Shown here in pieces: positions 1 to 11,900 of a stretch of DNA of 64,000 bases (its first letter is position 1; every line of letters starts with the position of its first letter). This stretch comes from Ephydatia muelleri (Eukaryota; Porifera; Demospongiae; Spongillida; Spongillidae), in contig JABACO010000013.1 of assembly GCA_013339895.1 (NCBI GenBank), forward strand, positions 8,820,963 to 8,884,962, in the 5' to 3' direction. Below the pieces are notes generated by a model, which was given only the letters and a program-made list of their open reading frames with translations, ran no database searches and was not told the DNA's origin. Made by a program: the position numbers and the translations under genes.

Positions 1-378
1 TAGTGTGCAAGCATAGTTTGCAAGCATAGTGTGCAAACATAGTGTGCAAGCATAGCATGCAAGCATAGCATGCAAGCATAGTGTGCAAGCATAGCATGCA
101 AGCATAGCATGCAAGCATAGTGTGCAAGCATAGTGTGCAAACATAGTGTGCAAGCATAGCATGCAAGCATAGCATGCAAGCATAGCATGCAAGCATAGCA
201 TGCAAGCATAGCATGCAAGCATAGCATGCAAGCATAGTGTGCAAGCATAGTGTGCAAACATAGTGTGCAAGCATAGCATGCAAGCATAGCATGCAAGCAT
301 AGCATGCAAGCATAGTGTGCAAGCATAGCATGCAAGCATAGCATGCAAGCATAGTGTGCAAACATAGTGTGCAAGCAG
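1..378. repeat. 13-bp tandem repeat (tagcatgcaagca)
   Basis: About 29 copies of a 13-bp unit fill the window edge, so the array probably extends upstream. Two unit versions alternate irregularly: TAGCATGCAAGCA and TAGTGTGCAAGCA, with an occasional A for G near the end. No coding potential. Confidence 0.95.
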
Positions 379-447
379 TGTGAAGTACAACGAGAAGACA
401 ATGCTAAGCTCTTACATCAAACATAATTAATTAATGTTTCATAAGAA

Positions 448-663
448 GTGTTTGCACATGATGAAAAAGTCAAATTTTATGCAGGTTTGCCCATTTATGG
501 TACACTAAGACTACTAGTTCAGTTTGTATCAAATCAGATAGATAAATCTAATTTGAATACATTTCAACAAAAGCTTCTCATACTACAAACTCATACTAAC
601 TTAGAGCCACAGGATTTAGCCTATAGGTTTGGCATTTCTCAATCTGTTCTTTTCAAAGCGTGA
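448..663 (+). pseudogene. PIF/Harbinger-type transposase scrap (HTH_Tnp_4-like region)
   Basis: An open frame of 71 codons without an ATG (it opens at GTG) reads FYAGLPIYGTLRLL, then QQKLLILQ and LAYRFGISQS. This is the layout of the helix-turn-helix region that precedes the DDE_Tnp_4 catalytic domain in Harbinger-type and THAP-linked transposases (YTGLP..., then LAYRFGIS). The frame stops just after GISQSVLF, where the family normally continues into the DDE domain. No catalytic residues follow, and a poly-G stretch lies 170 bp downstream. I read it as a truncated transposon relic. Confidence 0.6.
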
Positions 664-831
664 ATATGCATACGTCATCCCTGGCAAGTAAAAAATATCT
701 AAACTCAATCTCATTACACAAGCCCAAATATGGACGCAATACTGTTGACTGCCATTCTATGTACTCCTCATCAGTACAAGGCACCATTTCATTTATCTCA
801 AAAGCTTTGTGGCAAGGAGGGGGCGGGTGGG

Positions 832-857
832 GGGGGGGGGGGGGGGGAGGGGGGAAG
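832..857. repeat. Poly-G tract
   Basis: A run of about 15 G with short interruptions inside a G-rich stretch. It is one of six long G/C homopolymers in the window. Confidence 0.9.
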
Positions 858-1025
858 CAGGGACATGCATCACCTCTCAATTTGTAACTGAGCATTCGGA
901 GTTTCTAATCTAACCAGGTGAATTGGTACATACGAGAAAAGTAGGAAAGTACATGCAAATATCAGGAAAACAGACGTCTTGTCACAATTCAAACGGTTAG
1001 GGAAACGTTTGTTGGCATCCACATT

Positions 1026-1402
1026 GTTTCCAGTTATTGTTCCCAGTTATTGTTCTTCCAGTTATTGTTCCAGTTCCCAGTTATTGTTCCCAGTTCCCAT
1101 GCAGTTATTGTTCCCAGTTATTGTTCCGGTTCCCAGTTACTGTTCCCAGTTATTGTTCCCAGTTATTGTTCCCAGTTATTGTTCCCAGTTATTGTTCTTC
1201 CCAGTTATTGTTCCCAGTTATTGTTCCCAGTTATTGTTCTTCCCAGTTATTGTTCTTCCCAGTTATTGTTCCCAGTTATTGTTCCCAGTTATTGTTCCCA
1301 GTTATTGTTCCCAGTTATTGTTCCCAGTTATTGTTCCCTGTTATTGTTCCCAGTTATTGTTCCCAGTTATTGTTCCTAGTTATTGTTCCCAGTTATTGTC
1401 CC
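1026..1402. repeat. 13-bp tandem repeat (ttcccagttattg)
   Basis: About 28 copies of TTCCCAGTTATTG with small indels (an extra TTC in several units). All three forward frames stay open as Pro/Val/Ile/Cys/Ser-rich peptides only because the 13-bp unit has no stop; these are not genes. The unit length equals that of the array at the window edge, but the sequence is unrelated. Confidence 0.95.
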
Positions 1403-1647
1403 CAATCCTAGGGTGCAACCTGGATTTGTGGAACAAAAACCAGTGGGAATCACTCATCTTGGACGCAAAATGTTTTCCCTGCGCTATACAGATTCTTTCA
1501 GGTAGTTGGAAGCCACTATGTGTAAATGCCTTGGTTGTAATAACATCACATGACTTGCATATGATAATTTAATTTATTCCTTGTGAAAATATACATCTGA
1601 AGTAGTTGCTCCCTTGTTAAAACAAGGGACATATAAATTGTAATTGA

Positions 1648-1783
1648 CCCTCTCACCATTCCATGGTAATATAACGGACCCTCTCACCATTCCATGGTAA
1701 TATAACGGACCCTCTCACCATTCCATGGCAATATAACGGACCCTCTCACCATTCCATGGTAATATAACGGACCCTCTCACCAT
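1648..1783. repeat. 31-bp tandem repeat, about 4.5 copies
   Basis: Units begin ACCCTCTCACCATT and end AATATAACGG, 31 bp each, nearly identical. The array contains repeated CCATGG palindromes. Confidence 0.95.
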
Positions 1784-1789
1784 TTAACA

Positions 1790-2825
1790 TGCAATGGGCT
1801 TCATCAATTACAATAGCAACCAATTTGGACTTATACTAGTATGTGGGATTTCTCAACATCTGTCGCCAGTTGATACTTAAGATCAGGAGTTCAGGACTGA
1901 GGTAAATTGCCTTCCTGTACTTGCAAGCTTATGGTGTGCTTCGGCTCTCAATCCAGGAATACAAACGGCAGACATTCCTTTCGAAGTTAACGCCAAGACC
2001 TGTTAGAGCATGCACTAATAGTCTCGTTACCACGTAAGCACTATCGCATAATGTATAATGCATAATGCTGCATCAGACAGCTGCATGATCATAGCAACAT
2101 TAATGAATGTACAAGTGACACTTAACTTCATAAACACATATTTGCCGACTGATCAAAACAACCTCTACATGCGTATCCTTCACTGAAGCGCTTAGAGGCT
2201 TCATCTGCATTTATATTGCTGGACTGGCACAAAAGATCGAATAAGCCTTGCTTGATATAACGTATCAGAGCCATTCACAGCGAATTTTACAGGTGTTGAA
2301 TACGTTGATGTGATACAATAAGTCTTATGGAGTGAATGCTGTGACGTATCGCTAGTGATGCAAAGTTTGTACCTGCCCCGTTTTGGATAAAAAGAACAGA
2401 AGACTTATTACAAGAAAAACAGCCGCAACACATACAACGACGCGAACTTCAAGGAATTAGTGACGTAGAGAAAAGTTTCTACGTCACGACTGTTGTTATG
2501 CAACATTTCGGATGTTTGCGCTCGTAGAAATGTTGTTCAGTAAAGTAATAATGAAACGTACTGGCGTCATCCATAGCAACCACCCCGACAACGTAATGTC
2601 CTATGGAATTTGCAGCTGTAGTACAGGTTTACAGCAGTACATACACCAATGACCTTTGCTCTTTGCACAATAGTAATCACGTGCTCGGTGTTTCACGCCA
2701 TGGGACTCGAAAGCGGACCGCTTGAAACTGATATGTCGCAGCAAGTGCAGTATATTCGCCAAACGGCGCAAAAAAGGCCAAAACACCGACTTGCCAGATA
2801 AAGTTAAGTTCATTTGTACCTTTTA
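1790..2825. other. About 1 kb without recognisable genes
   Basis: Unique-looking AT-rich sequence. Short ORFs at 2601-2877 on the minus strand overlap in different frames and resemble nothing I recognise. The 3' continuation of the neighbouring minus-strand RAG1-N-like gene would be expected here but was not found. Confidence 0.5.
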
Positions 2826-2828
2826 GAT

Positions 2829-3729
2829 TTAATAAATACACTTTACTCTGCCTCCTGTAGGGACTTTGACCAGACACTCATCAGGGGGACTGTTGGAGAC
2901 CACACGCCTAAGAACATCACCTGCCATATTTGCTTCACTTCTTGTAAGTGAACTGGTGCACTTGTGACCAACAAATGCACCAGTTCTCATATTCCTGCCA
3001 CAGGAAGTGCACTGAACCAAGATATCATTTAGCAGTAATATTATTAAATCAGAAGTTGGCCTCAAGGAAGCCGGAGGAACTGCCGAGTGGCAGCATGGGC
3101 ACAAAACAGTACCTGCGACTTTTAGCCATGTGATGATACATTTGGCACACACAAGAACACTGCACGGCAGCTCAATTGACTGAGAAAGGATCTCAAAGCA
3201 CAAAGGGCATTCCAGTTTGCTTGGGCAAGACAAATTGTCAGGGGCCCGGGACAGCCAGGACCAGTTACAGTAGCTGGTGCAATGACCTGGATATGTGTGC
3301 TTGGCCAGACACCAGTTTGATGAATCGACTTCACCATTCTCACCCCTTTGCAGGTTTTTTGAAAGTGCTCACAAAGCTGCCTGATATTGCAAATTTCAAC
3401 ATGCGTATAATTATTTATTTGACTATGCATCCTTCAGCTTTGTGAGCATACCACTGAAAAGGGATAATGTACTTCTTGGGGACACCTATACCGCGGGCAT
3501 GGACAATAGTCAGCTTGCAGGGTTTGCAAACACATTCAGGGTGCGTGGCAGTACTATCACTCTTGACATCTATTGCAAGTGCTTGCTGCAGACTTTCAGC
3601 AAGTTCCTTGCACTTGTAAACTCTGTATGTACTTTTTCCACGATGATCTATCACCCGCCTTCTGCAATCCTGCAGTGGATAGCTGGATGTGGTAATCCAT
3701 TTGGCTGCTAGTGTCGGGAAACTAATCAA
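2829..3729 (-). CDS. RAG1 N-terminus-like (N-RAG) zinc/RING protein, partial
   Basis: Read from 3729 downward, the first segment has YKCKELAESLQ, then IDVKSDSTATHPECVC and CKPC. This closely follows the RAG1 N-terminal zinc region (IDVKxD....HP...C..C). A donor near 3437 (G|GTATGC) joins to an acceptor near 3389, giving a CEHFQKTC-type pair. A second intron of about 80 bp ends near 3260, upstream of a RING-like segment: CPLCFEIL, LPCSVLVCAKC, WLKVAG, CPCC. A second C-x2-C (QCTSC) and VPTGGR follow, in RAG1 order (RING, zinc finger, NKGGRP-like). The C3HC4 histidine position reads V (CSVLVC), so that zinc site looks altered. No ATG is visible before 3729 and the reading ends at 2829, so both ends are partial. 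Frames agree across the proposed introns. N-RAG-like proteins occur in invertebrate transposons; host function is unknown. Confidence 0.6.
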
Positions 3730-3849
3730 AACGGAGCCAATTATTCACAAATATGCAACAACTACAGTACGCGTAAAATAACGTTCTCACCTTGCAAATC
3801 AGATAGACTTGTGAACTTAACTATTCTCTTTAATATTTAGTACGTCTAA

Positions 3850-4185
3850 CCTTTTGGTTTTGCGCGTCTTGCTCGCTGTATGCCAAACTTTAATAGGTAC
3901 GCACATAACAAGCTTGCGCATTGTCCTCAAGCGTTAAAAAACTGGTGCGCAATTGTATGTGGTAGGAAAGTGATAGAGCATGTGGGTGCTAAATTTAGAT
4001 ATGACAAGAGAGTTGTAGAAACTCTTCTCGATCACAAAACGGATGCGATAATGAGCTCATTAAACATTGCTTATAGATTGAGCGATACCGTATATTCTTT
4101 TTAGGACTAATCCGAAACATCCGTGTGACGGAACAAAAAAGTTGAACTTCCTTCCCGGAATCAAGATTACTTTTGAATTTCGTAG
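3850..4185 (+). pseudogene. Possible RAG1/Transib-core-like scrap
   Basis: An ORF (3850-4104, first ATG 3880) reads KVIEHVGAKFRYDKRVVETLL and then KTDAIMSS. RAG1 and RAG1-like cores have a matching ...AKRFRYD..LV..L......I segment shortly before their first catalytic Asp. After a stop at 4104, another frame gives HPCDGTKK, then LPGIKITFEF, in the place of the family's DG motif and LP...F.F segment. It lies head-to-head with the N-RAG-like gene, not in line with it, so one continuous RAG1 gene is excluded here. The match is short and frame-broken: suggestive, not proven. Confidence 0.35.
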
Positions 4186-4199
4186 CAATTTATTATACA

Positions 4200-4750
4200 T
4201 TATGCGCCAATGCTTACGTAATGTGAGTCTGTGAACGAGACTAAGACATAAGCAATACTACCTTTAATTGCAGCTCGTCAAATGAAGTAGAACTGAATTG
4301 CACAATGTCTTTCCACTTCCAAGGCCAGTGAGGAGATAAATACGTCTTTGCGCTCCATGACCGAACACTCGAATACCCAGACATTGGGATGCACGGATAA
4401 AACGCGGTAAGTCGTGGCTCATTATTGCTACGGAATGCAATTACACTCGGAGGCTATCGTAACGTCAGCTACTGATTGGCTTTCAAAAATCGGGAGAAGT
4501 CCTATCTATGCGCTGACGTTCTAGCATATCAGTGATGTAATCCACCCGGTCTGCAAAATGTGACACATGAATAGATGGATCGTTGCCTGCCATTCTTTAT
4601 CTCCATGGCAACAAAAACAACCCGCTATATTTATGAGCAACGTGTACGGTGATGGCCAATATTGAGTATCTACGCTGAAGAGCTGTCGGTCGATTTTCGA
4701 AAAAGAAGGTACCTGGCACCTAGAAATGACCGGGGAGATTGCGATCCGTA
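4200..4750. other. No gene seen
   Basis: AT-rich spacer between the RAG1-like scraps and the left end of the 14.4-kb inverted-arm structure. Only short, unsupported ORFs. Confidence 0.5.
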
Positions 4751-4752
4751 TA

Positions 4753-7153
4753 CACAGGGAAAAAACTATGGCGGGTGATAAGTGCCAAAATTAACGACAT
4801 CTAAATAACCGTGCGCGCAGCACAAGAAACATCAAAACTTGTGCGCTGCACAGCACACGTAGGCGGCTTTACTAAGAATTACGGAAATTCGCAGTCGCAA
4901 ACTGTACCAGGAATGACATATATATCAATATGCCGTGTGTGCTATAAATAGAATAGATCGACATGGCTCGTTGTTGCTTGTTTGCGTCAAGTTCAGTTTC
5001 ACCTACGTATACTGATACACTACTCTTCATTCATCGAAGTCGCATGCTAGGCTTAGTGGAAGATTGTATTTTTAGCACAACAAAGCAGCTGGACCTCGAT
5101 AAACAGAGTGCCTCCTAAGCTTGTATCGATTGGTTCATATACAAAACATTATATACATGCTCAAGTCATAGCGCTTATGAACGGCGGGTGTCCGTTCTAA
5201 TTCAACGGTAAGACCGGTACGTTCTGACCATGCAGATGTATAACTAAGGCTAAGCTCGCTCACCACCAACCATATTAATACAGAATAAAAACCTAGTTCT
5301 TCTCGATTGCCCGATGCTAGGAACATTCTCTGGAATGTGGTGTGCATCGTCTAATTCCACGGTATACGTAGGACCGGTATGTTCTCACCATGCAGTCAAA
5401 TGCATATGGTGATCTGTTTAACTAAGCTCGTGCAGAGATCCCCACCAACAATATTAACAAGAGAATTCAAAAATGGAAAACACTCAACAATGCAAATTCA
5501 CATATACAAATTCGTGTATCAGTGGACACGCAGTGCTGGAGTTGAAGGAGCTGTAAAGGGGAAATGAGGACATGATAACCATCTGTTGTACAAGATAGCC
5601 CCCTGCCACTGTGTTCTGCACTGTCCTTCCAATTACACCTTTCCCTTCCCTCCTCCCAGACTTCTACTTTTTGGGGACATACTAGAACACACAATCATTG
5701 AAGCGGATGAGTGGCAATTACCACTAAAGATGCAGATTATTACTCTGATGTCAGATAAATGTATAGGCAGTATTAAAATTAATTTGTTTCAATAGCATAG
5801 TTACATTGCAATGCCAACTAGGGCATGTATGAAGCTTCATAAACCAACTACCATATTCAAACTTTGTGTGGGAGGGGCACATCCTCCCCCTGCTTCGGAA
5901 CTGTCCTAACTGAAAACCTAGATTTTTTTCAGTCACTGATTTTCAGTCCTCATGAATCGCAAGTAGACATAGGAATAAATACACTCCTGTTCCACAGAAA
6001 AATGAGTTCACAGCCCACAGCTTTCTCAATCTGGCAAAGAAAGTGCTGCAAACTTACTTGTGTGTCAGAAGACAGTTTGCCCTGTGGTGGAACCACTGCT
6101 CCTTGAAGCTACAGTGTGGTGGCATTATCTGGCTGCCAAGGTAACTAGGGAACGTGGGAACAGCAACTGTCGCCATGGAAGAGTAGTTACCCCTCCACTT
6201 TATCTCTCCACTGTGAACACCAGGATGATCCCAATAGGTACCCTCAGCACCACTAGACATCCTACATGTATAGAGGGTGTTTCACAATCAAGGGTTTATA
6301 AATTAATCACAAGCAGTTTATTAACTTATAATTGTTGACGAATGCTCTGATAACATGAGCTTAAATGTTGATGTGAACAAACTAAATATCAATTTTAAAA
6401 TAAATTATTTAATAAAACGAAATGATTCCAATTAAAACATACCATTTTAGAGGCATCCAAAGCTCAAACATTTCCCTGAATTTTAAAAGCATCAACTTGG
6501 CAGAATAAATTCAAACTACTAAATCCAGATACAATGGCCCCTAAATCAAGTACATTGCAAAAAGTCAAATTTTCAATCTTGAATAACTTCTAAATGGAAG
6601 CAGAATAAGAATAGATGACTTCACACATCATAATACTTGCATATGTGTCTACATACAGCCCACACTAGTTACAATTACACTCCTCAACTGTATACCACAT
6701 AAAGCACCATCCATATATTTTAAACTGCAAGTATGCTTTATTATTCATTTGAACACCCTTACTAATGAATGATTTTATAACATCACCCAACATTCACACA
6801 CAGAACACCTACCATCCTAATGGTAGCCATTGGTGCACACAAAGTGTCCAAGATGCCTGGCAGGTTCAACACACAATGTTATAGGCGGACTCAATCCCTC
6901 TCTCTGTGCTGGAGAGGAGGGGGTGAATATGATGACATCACACAAGAGATTGCACATAATGATAATACTCACATATGCTTCTACTCTGTCACACATGTAC
7001 CATACACAAGGTTCATCACACAGCTTCCCCACACACTGAACACCTGCCTAAAAAAGTTGTACTGGGTGGTACATTTTTTGGCAGCAAAATTTACACCACC
7101 TGGTACAATTTTGGTTGTGAAACATTTGCCAAAAGCGTACTGGATGCTTTTAC
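4753..7153 (+). repeat. Left inverted arm
   Basis: Matches 15580-19189 in reverse complement. Anchors include GGCGGGTGATAAGTGCC (4771), GTAGGCGGCTTTACTAAG (4860) and the segment from about 7075 ending near GCGTACTGGATGCTTTTA. The ORFs in it (for example 5467-5694 and 6060-6338) are duplicated in the other arm with frameshifts and are not supported as genes. Confidence 0.9.
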
Positions 7154-8435
7154 TTACAACTCTCAGCCATTTTCAAGGGCCTTCATTCAAATCTGTGCAT
7201 TGTTAAAACGGACTGTTACTGAAACAGCTGAAATACTAATATCTTGCAAGAAACCTCACTTGTTATATACTTTAATGCATGTGGAAAGAAAGCAAATGTG
7301 CTGTGTGTTTCATGCGAGGTACAACACTCAGCCCTATACGCAGCCTTTCTCCATTAAGTTTGTATAAGCTGTGTAAATTCATATATTGTATTTATCCCTT
7401 ACAAGCAAAATAACACATGTAACCCCTCCAACTTACACCACTAACTCTCCCCCAAACATATGAGTCTATGGTTACAGAAACATACCTTCACCACATCATA
7501 CAACTGCATGTCCCATGAACAGCCATGTCAACTATCTTGATAAGATTAGGTCAGGTGCGCATGTGAGAGTGAAGACATAGGTACAGCCCATACCTGAAAA
7601 TGTACTTGTAGCGATTATATTCTTTTTTTCTTCTATTTTAACTTTCCCCCTTTTCCAACCCCTTAATTCTTCCCTCTCCCCTCCCCCTTTGTTTTTGGTT
7701 GTCATGTCATGCCAAACCCTCCATGGCATTGAAGGGCCTGTTTTATTCTGGTCTCAAAATCCACATATTCTGTGTGCACCACTGGTAACTTAGTAATTTT
7801 TTTTACCCTCAATACTACATCACGAAGGACAGCCAAAACAAATGAATTTAAAAGGTTATACTTGTGTTTTCAATTCAGTTGTTTTGGCTGTCCCTCATGA
7901 TGTAGTATTGAACAGGGTAAACAAAATTAGTAATTGGGGTCCTGGCTTGGGGGAGAGGAGGGGAGCAGGCAGCAATTGGTACCCTTTCAAATGAAGATCA
8001 AATACATTGGTTGTTTATGAGTCAAAGAGTTAAAATTATCCAATACGTGTATTTGTTAGTGAATGGCAAAACACACCAAGCACACACACATACCACCCAC
8101 ACACATCACACTGTACTTTACCAACATCTATATTTCAGTCACCTAACAGTTGGGCCCTTTGCTACATAGGTTAGACATGTTGTATGTATGTGTGGCATGT
8201 GTGTTATGCATATGATGTGTGGGGTGTGTGTGTGTCATATGTGTGATGTGTGTAGTATGTGTGTTGTATTTTTTTGTGTTGGATGTGTGTTGTGTGTGTG
8301 TAGTGTGGGCAGGGGGATAACTACATGTACCTGTCTCTTTGTTTGATTTCCTGCCTCACCATCAAAATAGCAACCCAACCTAGTTTTATGGGGCCACTTT
8401 GATCTGGAGTTCATAGGGCAGTAAAAAAGAGCTGC
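7154..8435. other. Core start: palindromic MITE and TG-rich DNA, no gene
   Basis: Contains a palindromic element at 7794-7915, a pyrimidine-rich patch at 7620-7690 and a TG-rich, diverged microsatellite at 8165-8310. No coding segment recognised. Confidence 0.6.
7794..7915. mobile_element. Palindromic MITE-like element
   Basis: The left half has CCCTCAATACTACATCACGA then GGACAGCCAAAACAA. The right half returns TTGTTTTGGCTGTCC, then TCATGATGTAGTATTG and AGGGTAAA. The arms are about 45 bp around a loop of about 35 bp. No coding capacity. Confidence 0.8.
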
Positions 8436-8547
8436 ATGAGTAGTTTAACAACATTATGCCTTATCTCACTCCCTCCCTTTCCTTTCCATCCTCCTCTTCT
8501 GAACAAATTCCTACCATTGTGGAATCTTCCTCCACCTATTTGTAGGT

Positions 8548-9410
8548 GGCAGTTCATGGTGCATGCAGGTATTGATGGCTATTCAAGACTTGTTGTTTAC
8601 AATCGTATTTCAACTAACAATCAAGCTTCCACTGTATTGAGGTGTTTTATGAATGCAGTGAACAAGTATGGCTTACCATCACGTGTCAGAGGTGATAAGG
8701 GTGGAGAAAACACTTCAGTTGCACGTTTTATGCTTCAACATCCCAAACGAGGCATAAACAGAGGGTCTTTCATTGGTGGCCACAGTGTTCACAACCAGCG
8801 CATTGAAAGACTATGGAGGGACCTGTATGTAGGTGTTCTGGACCTTTACAAGCAGCTGTTTATGTACCTGGAGAGACTTAATCCATGCAATGAACTGGAT
8901 TTGTTTGCCTTGCACTACGTTTATACAGAGAGAATAAACAATCACATTGCTGAATGGACGGATGCATGGAACAGGCACCCTATCAGTTCAGAGGGCAACA
9001 AATCTCCTGTGCAGCTTTGGACAATGGGTATGATCACATTTATTGGGTCAGGCTCAACCATTGCTCAAGAACTGGAAGCAGACAACTTTGAACACATTTC
9101 ACAAGTAAGAAGTGTTATACTCCAAATAATGAGTAGTAATTTTTTCTTTCTACTTTTAGGAATAATTGTGGTGATTGTAATGTGTGTGTTTGTGGTGCAA
9201 TATTTTTGTGGTGATTTTTTAATATTGAGCCTTTAAATTAGTTTGAGCTGTCATTTGGAACATTTTATTTTGTTGGAATAGACTGGGAGGAGCTGCCCAA
9301 TGAATACACTGTTGAAGCTGTTGAAGTTCAGAAACTGTCTGCCCTTGTTCGGATGTTGACATGGCACTATTACGACAAAACTTCGATCCAGCTGTATGTT
9401 GTGATGACAA
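8548..9410 (+). pseudogene. DDE integrase-core (rve-type) transposon gene, 5'-incomplete
   Basis: An exon opening after TTTGTAG (8547) reads [19 protein letters not shown], then [31 protein letters not shown] and an SPVQLW ending. The DDE residues are plausibly D in GIDGYSR, D in RGDKGGEN and E in HNQRIERLW. This is the animal integrase-core family common in sponge, cnidarian and fish genomes. A donor (CAA|GTAAGA) near 9103 and an acceptor near 9280 lead to DWEELPNEYTVEAVEV, the expected C-terminal segment; its frame then fails near 9400. Upstream exons carrying the usual HIDGNHKL-type region were not found between 7154 and 8547. The long pyrimidine tract before 8547 is a good acceptor. Likely a decayed copy. 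Confidence 0.75.
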
Positions 9411-9508
9411 TGGTATATCGGTGTGCGAAATTTCATTTTAGAAACGCATGTTTGAAATGTCTTTGTGTAGGATGAAAATGCATTTTAATAATTAAATTCA
9501 ATACAAAT

Positions 9509-10010
9509 TCACAACATACTACCACTAAACATCATTGAAAGGAGGGGAGAGGGTTGGAGGCAAAGTTCCCAAAACGGATGCTGCATTCCCCCTCCGAATG
9601 GCCAGAGAGCTTTGTCATCTGTGGTGTTTGCAATGTGGCGATCCAAGTCTGTCAAGAAAGACATGGAGCAAGGGCCACAGATTCCAGAAGTTTCGAAGGC
9701 AACAGGAGTGAATGAATGATACGCTTGGGAGGTGAGGTAACTGTACTTCTTGATCTTGTTCTGCTCTGCCTGGCTGTGATGGGGCAAAAGTGTCTACGCA
9801 GGTAGAATCCCAAACCAATAATCTGCCATTTGACCCAGGAACCATGGTGATTCCATCGGGACGCTTACCATCTGCTCAACCAAGACCAGTGGGCTCTAGC
9901 CGAGAAGGAACATTGGCAGAAGACAAAGCCCTGTGCAGAATGTCATTAAGCATGGCATGGCAGTTGTGGATGAAATTATGTAAACCAATTTGAAAAACAG
10001 AAACCTTACA
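9509..10010 (-). pseudogene. Reverse-transcriptase C-terminal region, frameshifted
   Basis: Read in reverse, the fragment gives HAMLNDILHRALSSANVPS then LEPTGL, a stop and frame slip near 9877, then [29 protein letters not shown], a second slip near 9780, and [20 protein letters not shown]. This order (RHxxLND..RAL..A, EP.GL, DGKRPDG, WD.T..DT.A.S, ..P.A.ETSG) is the conserved tail found after reverse-transcriptase domains in many invertebrate elements. No polymerase motifs (YxDD) remain. At least two frameshifts are present. Confidence 0.65.
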
Positions 10011-10312
10011 CACACATACACTCATCGATCTGTGCCATCTTCAGGAATTATAACAATTGCCAGGTGGTTAGGTCTAGGGAGACTGTGAAACTGTGTCGGG
10101 CCACGATTGCTCTCTTTGTAGCATCCATGAATCAGGGTGTTGTAGTGCAGAGGTCAAGTTACGTGCAGTGAAGGAGGAGTGCAATCCCATTAAGCAGCCA
10201 GCAGCAGATCTCACCTGTTTGTTTGAGTCGCTGGACGAGCTGCTGAAACTGCAGGAACTGGATGTGCTTGTGGATGATGTGGATTGTCTGTGGCCTCTTT
10301 TCCCGGTGCAAT

Positions 10313-10322
10313 GGCGGATACA

Positions 10323-10354
<32 letters not shown>
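10313..10354. mobile_element. Isolated TIR-like end followed by 32 G
   Basis: The sequence ATGGCGGATACAGG is followed by an uninterrupted run of G to 10354. It matches the end of the complete 1160-bp element at 52525 (CAGTGGCGGATACAGGGGGG). No matching opposite end was identified, although AGGGGGACCCCCCCT occurs at 10477-10491. Probably a decayed or expanded end of the same family. Confidence 0.5.
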
Positions 10355-10355
<1 letters not shown>

Positions 10356-10399
10356 CGGTAGTCCTCACTCAGTCAGACCATAGATTATGGTCAGACCTG

Positions 10400-11900
10400 A
10401 TCAGGCTGGCTGATGATTAAAAAATCAATACCAATTAACGAATGTACCTATATTTGGCGAACGCAAGGGGGAGGGGGACCCCCCCTATTTGCATTCCAAT
10501 TTACTTTAGGTCACGCACTCCTTTTTGAAAGTCTAGCTACAGTCCTGCCGCTAGCTGGCCGTTTGAGTCTCTGTCGCCGGACGTTTCGTGATGGGACCGT
10601 GACCGGTGTCTCCTCGCATGCTGTTTGGTTGTCGAGGCTGTTCTCCGAAGATTCACTGGAGCCGTTGGCTCTGGGCTGGGCGACTGCCGAGCAAACCAGT
10701 ACAGATTCTAGCTAGCTAGCTGGGCTTTTAAATTTGTGTTATTATTGATGATGGTTATAGAATCTCGTACTCAGACCTAATGCTTTACAATGTAAAGTAC
10801 TGGGTACGAGCAAACATCAATGCACGTGGCATTGTGCAACAATGGCGGCCATGGATCAACGCAGCATGCCATATTGTGTGAAGCAAGCTAACACCTACAA
10901 TGCAGCAGATGCAGGAACTTTGAGGCAAGCTTTCAGCCGTTTATATCATTGTTTATCTTATATCACGTATAGGTACTAGGTTTAGCTTGCGTCAGCTCGT
11001 CATTACCAGCCTGCTGTTCGAGCTATAACGATTGTCCACAGGTTAGCTTCACCTACGTACGGTCACCAAATACGCCTAAACAGTTCGTGTGTACAGTACG
11101 ACCAAGACATAATTTTATTACTACTGCCTAGACCATTTTATTGGGATTCAGTGGAGGCGTTAATCTCTTCCGTTCCGGGGTATACCCCGTAAATACGGGG
11201 TATACAACGTTGGGCCTGAAATGAACAAACCATACGTCCGATTTTACCGTAGCTTACAACGAATGTGAGGCTTAGGGTAATTTACTATTGTGCAAAATTT
11301 CAGCATTTAAATCTATTGCATCAAAATACTGCACTGCCTTAAACAGGTGTGATTTTAAAGATCTTTGTGTAGTCATCACTTCAACGTTAACCAGACCCTA
11401 CCAAATCAAGTTAGAGCAAAGACTTATATTTTGGTTTGACACGCATACATTACACTATTAAATGGTGATAATACTATTATTAATGGTTATACGCAGCAGT
11501 GAGGAAAAATTAAAAACCCTCATGCACTCGGGTTTGGTGGTTTTGTTTTAACTATATTCAATTGCTTTGTGAGTCTAACAGTTATTGTAGCCACCACGCG
11601 TCTAATTTGATCAACTACAAAATGGCGGCACCATCCAGTTCAGGATTTTGACTGTGCCTCACGGAATAGGAAACAATCGGAATAATTGGAGTAACATGAC
11701 GCGCATGGCATGTGCATGAATTGCCTTCTGGGAAACGTTTATTAAAAGTACATGCAACGCGTATAACATATAATCATGTCTTGTTGTGAGTCACACTAGT
11801 GTGAATTCATGCAGCAAGCATCAGAACTAGTACTAATAAAATAGCAATGTGTCATGCGTGTAATAAATGTTCACGTTCGTGAGGTTAAATACGAGCGCTA
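10400..11900. other. Non-coding core DNA
   Basis: No recognisable coding region. Holds a CTAGCTAGCTAG palindrome near 10713 and a GGGGTATAC palindrome cluster at 11176. Confidence 0.5.

Noticed and set aside
5467-6338. Possible genes in the inverted arm (also 17641-18494)
   Set aside because: The same peptides occur in both arms with frameshifts and no domain; they reflect duplicated non-coding DNA.
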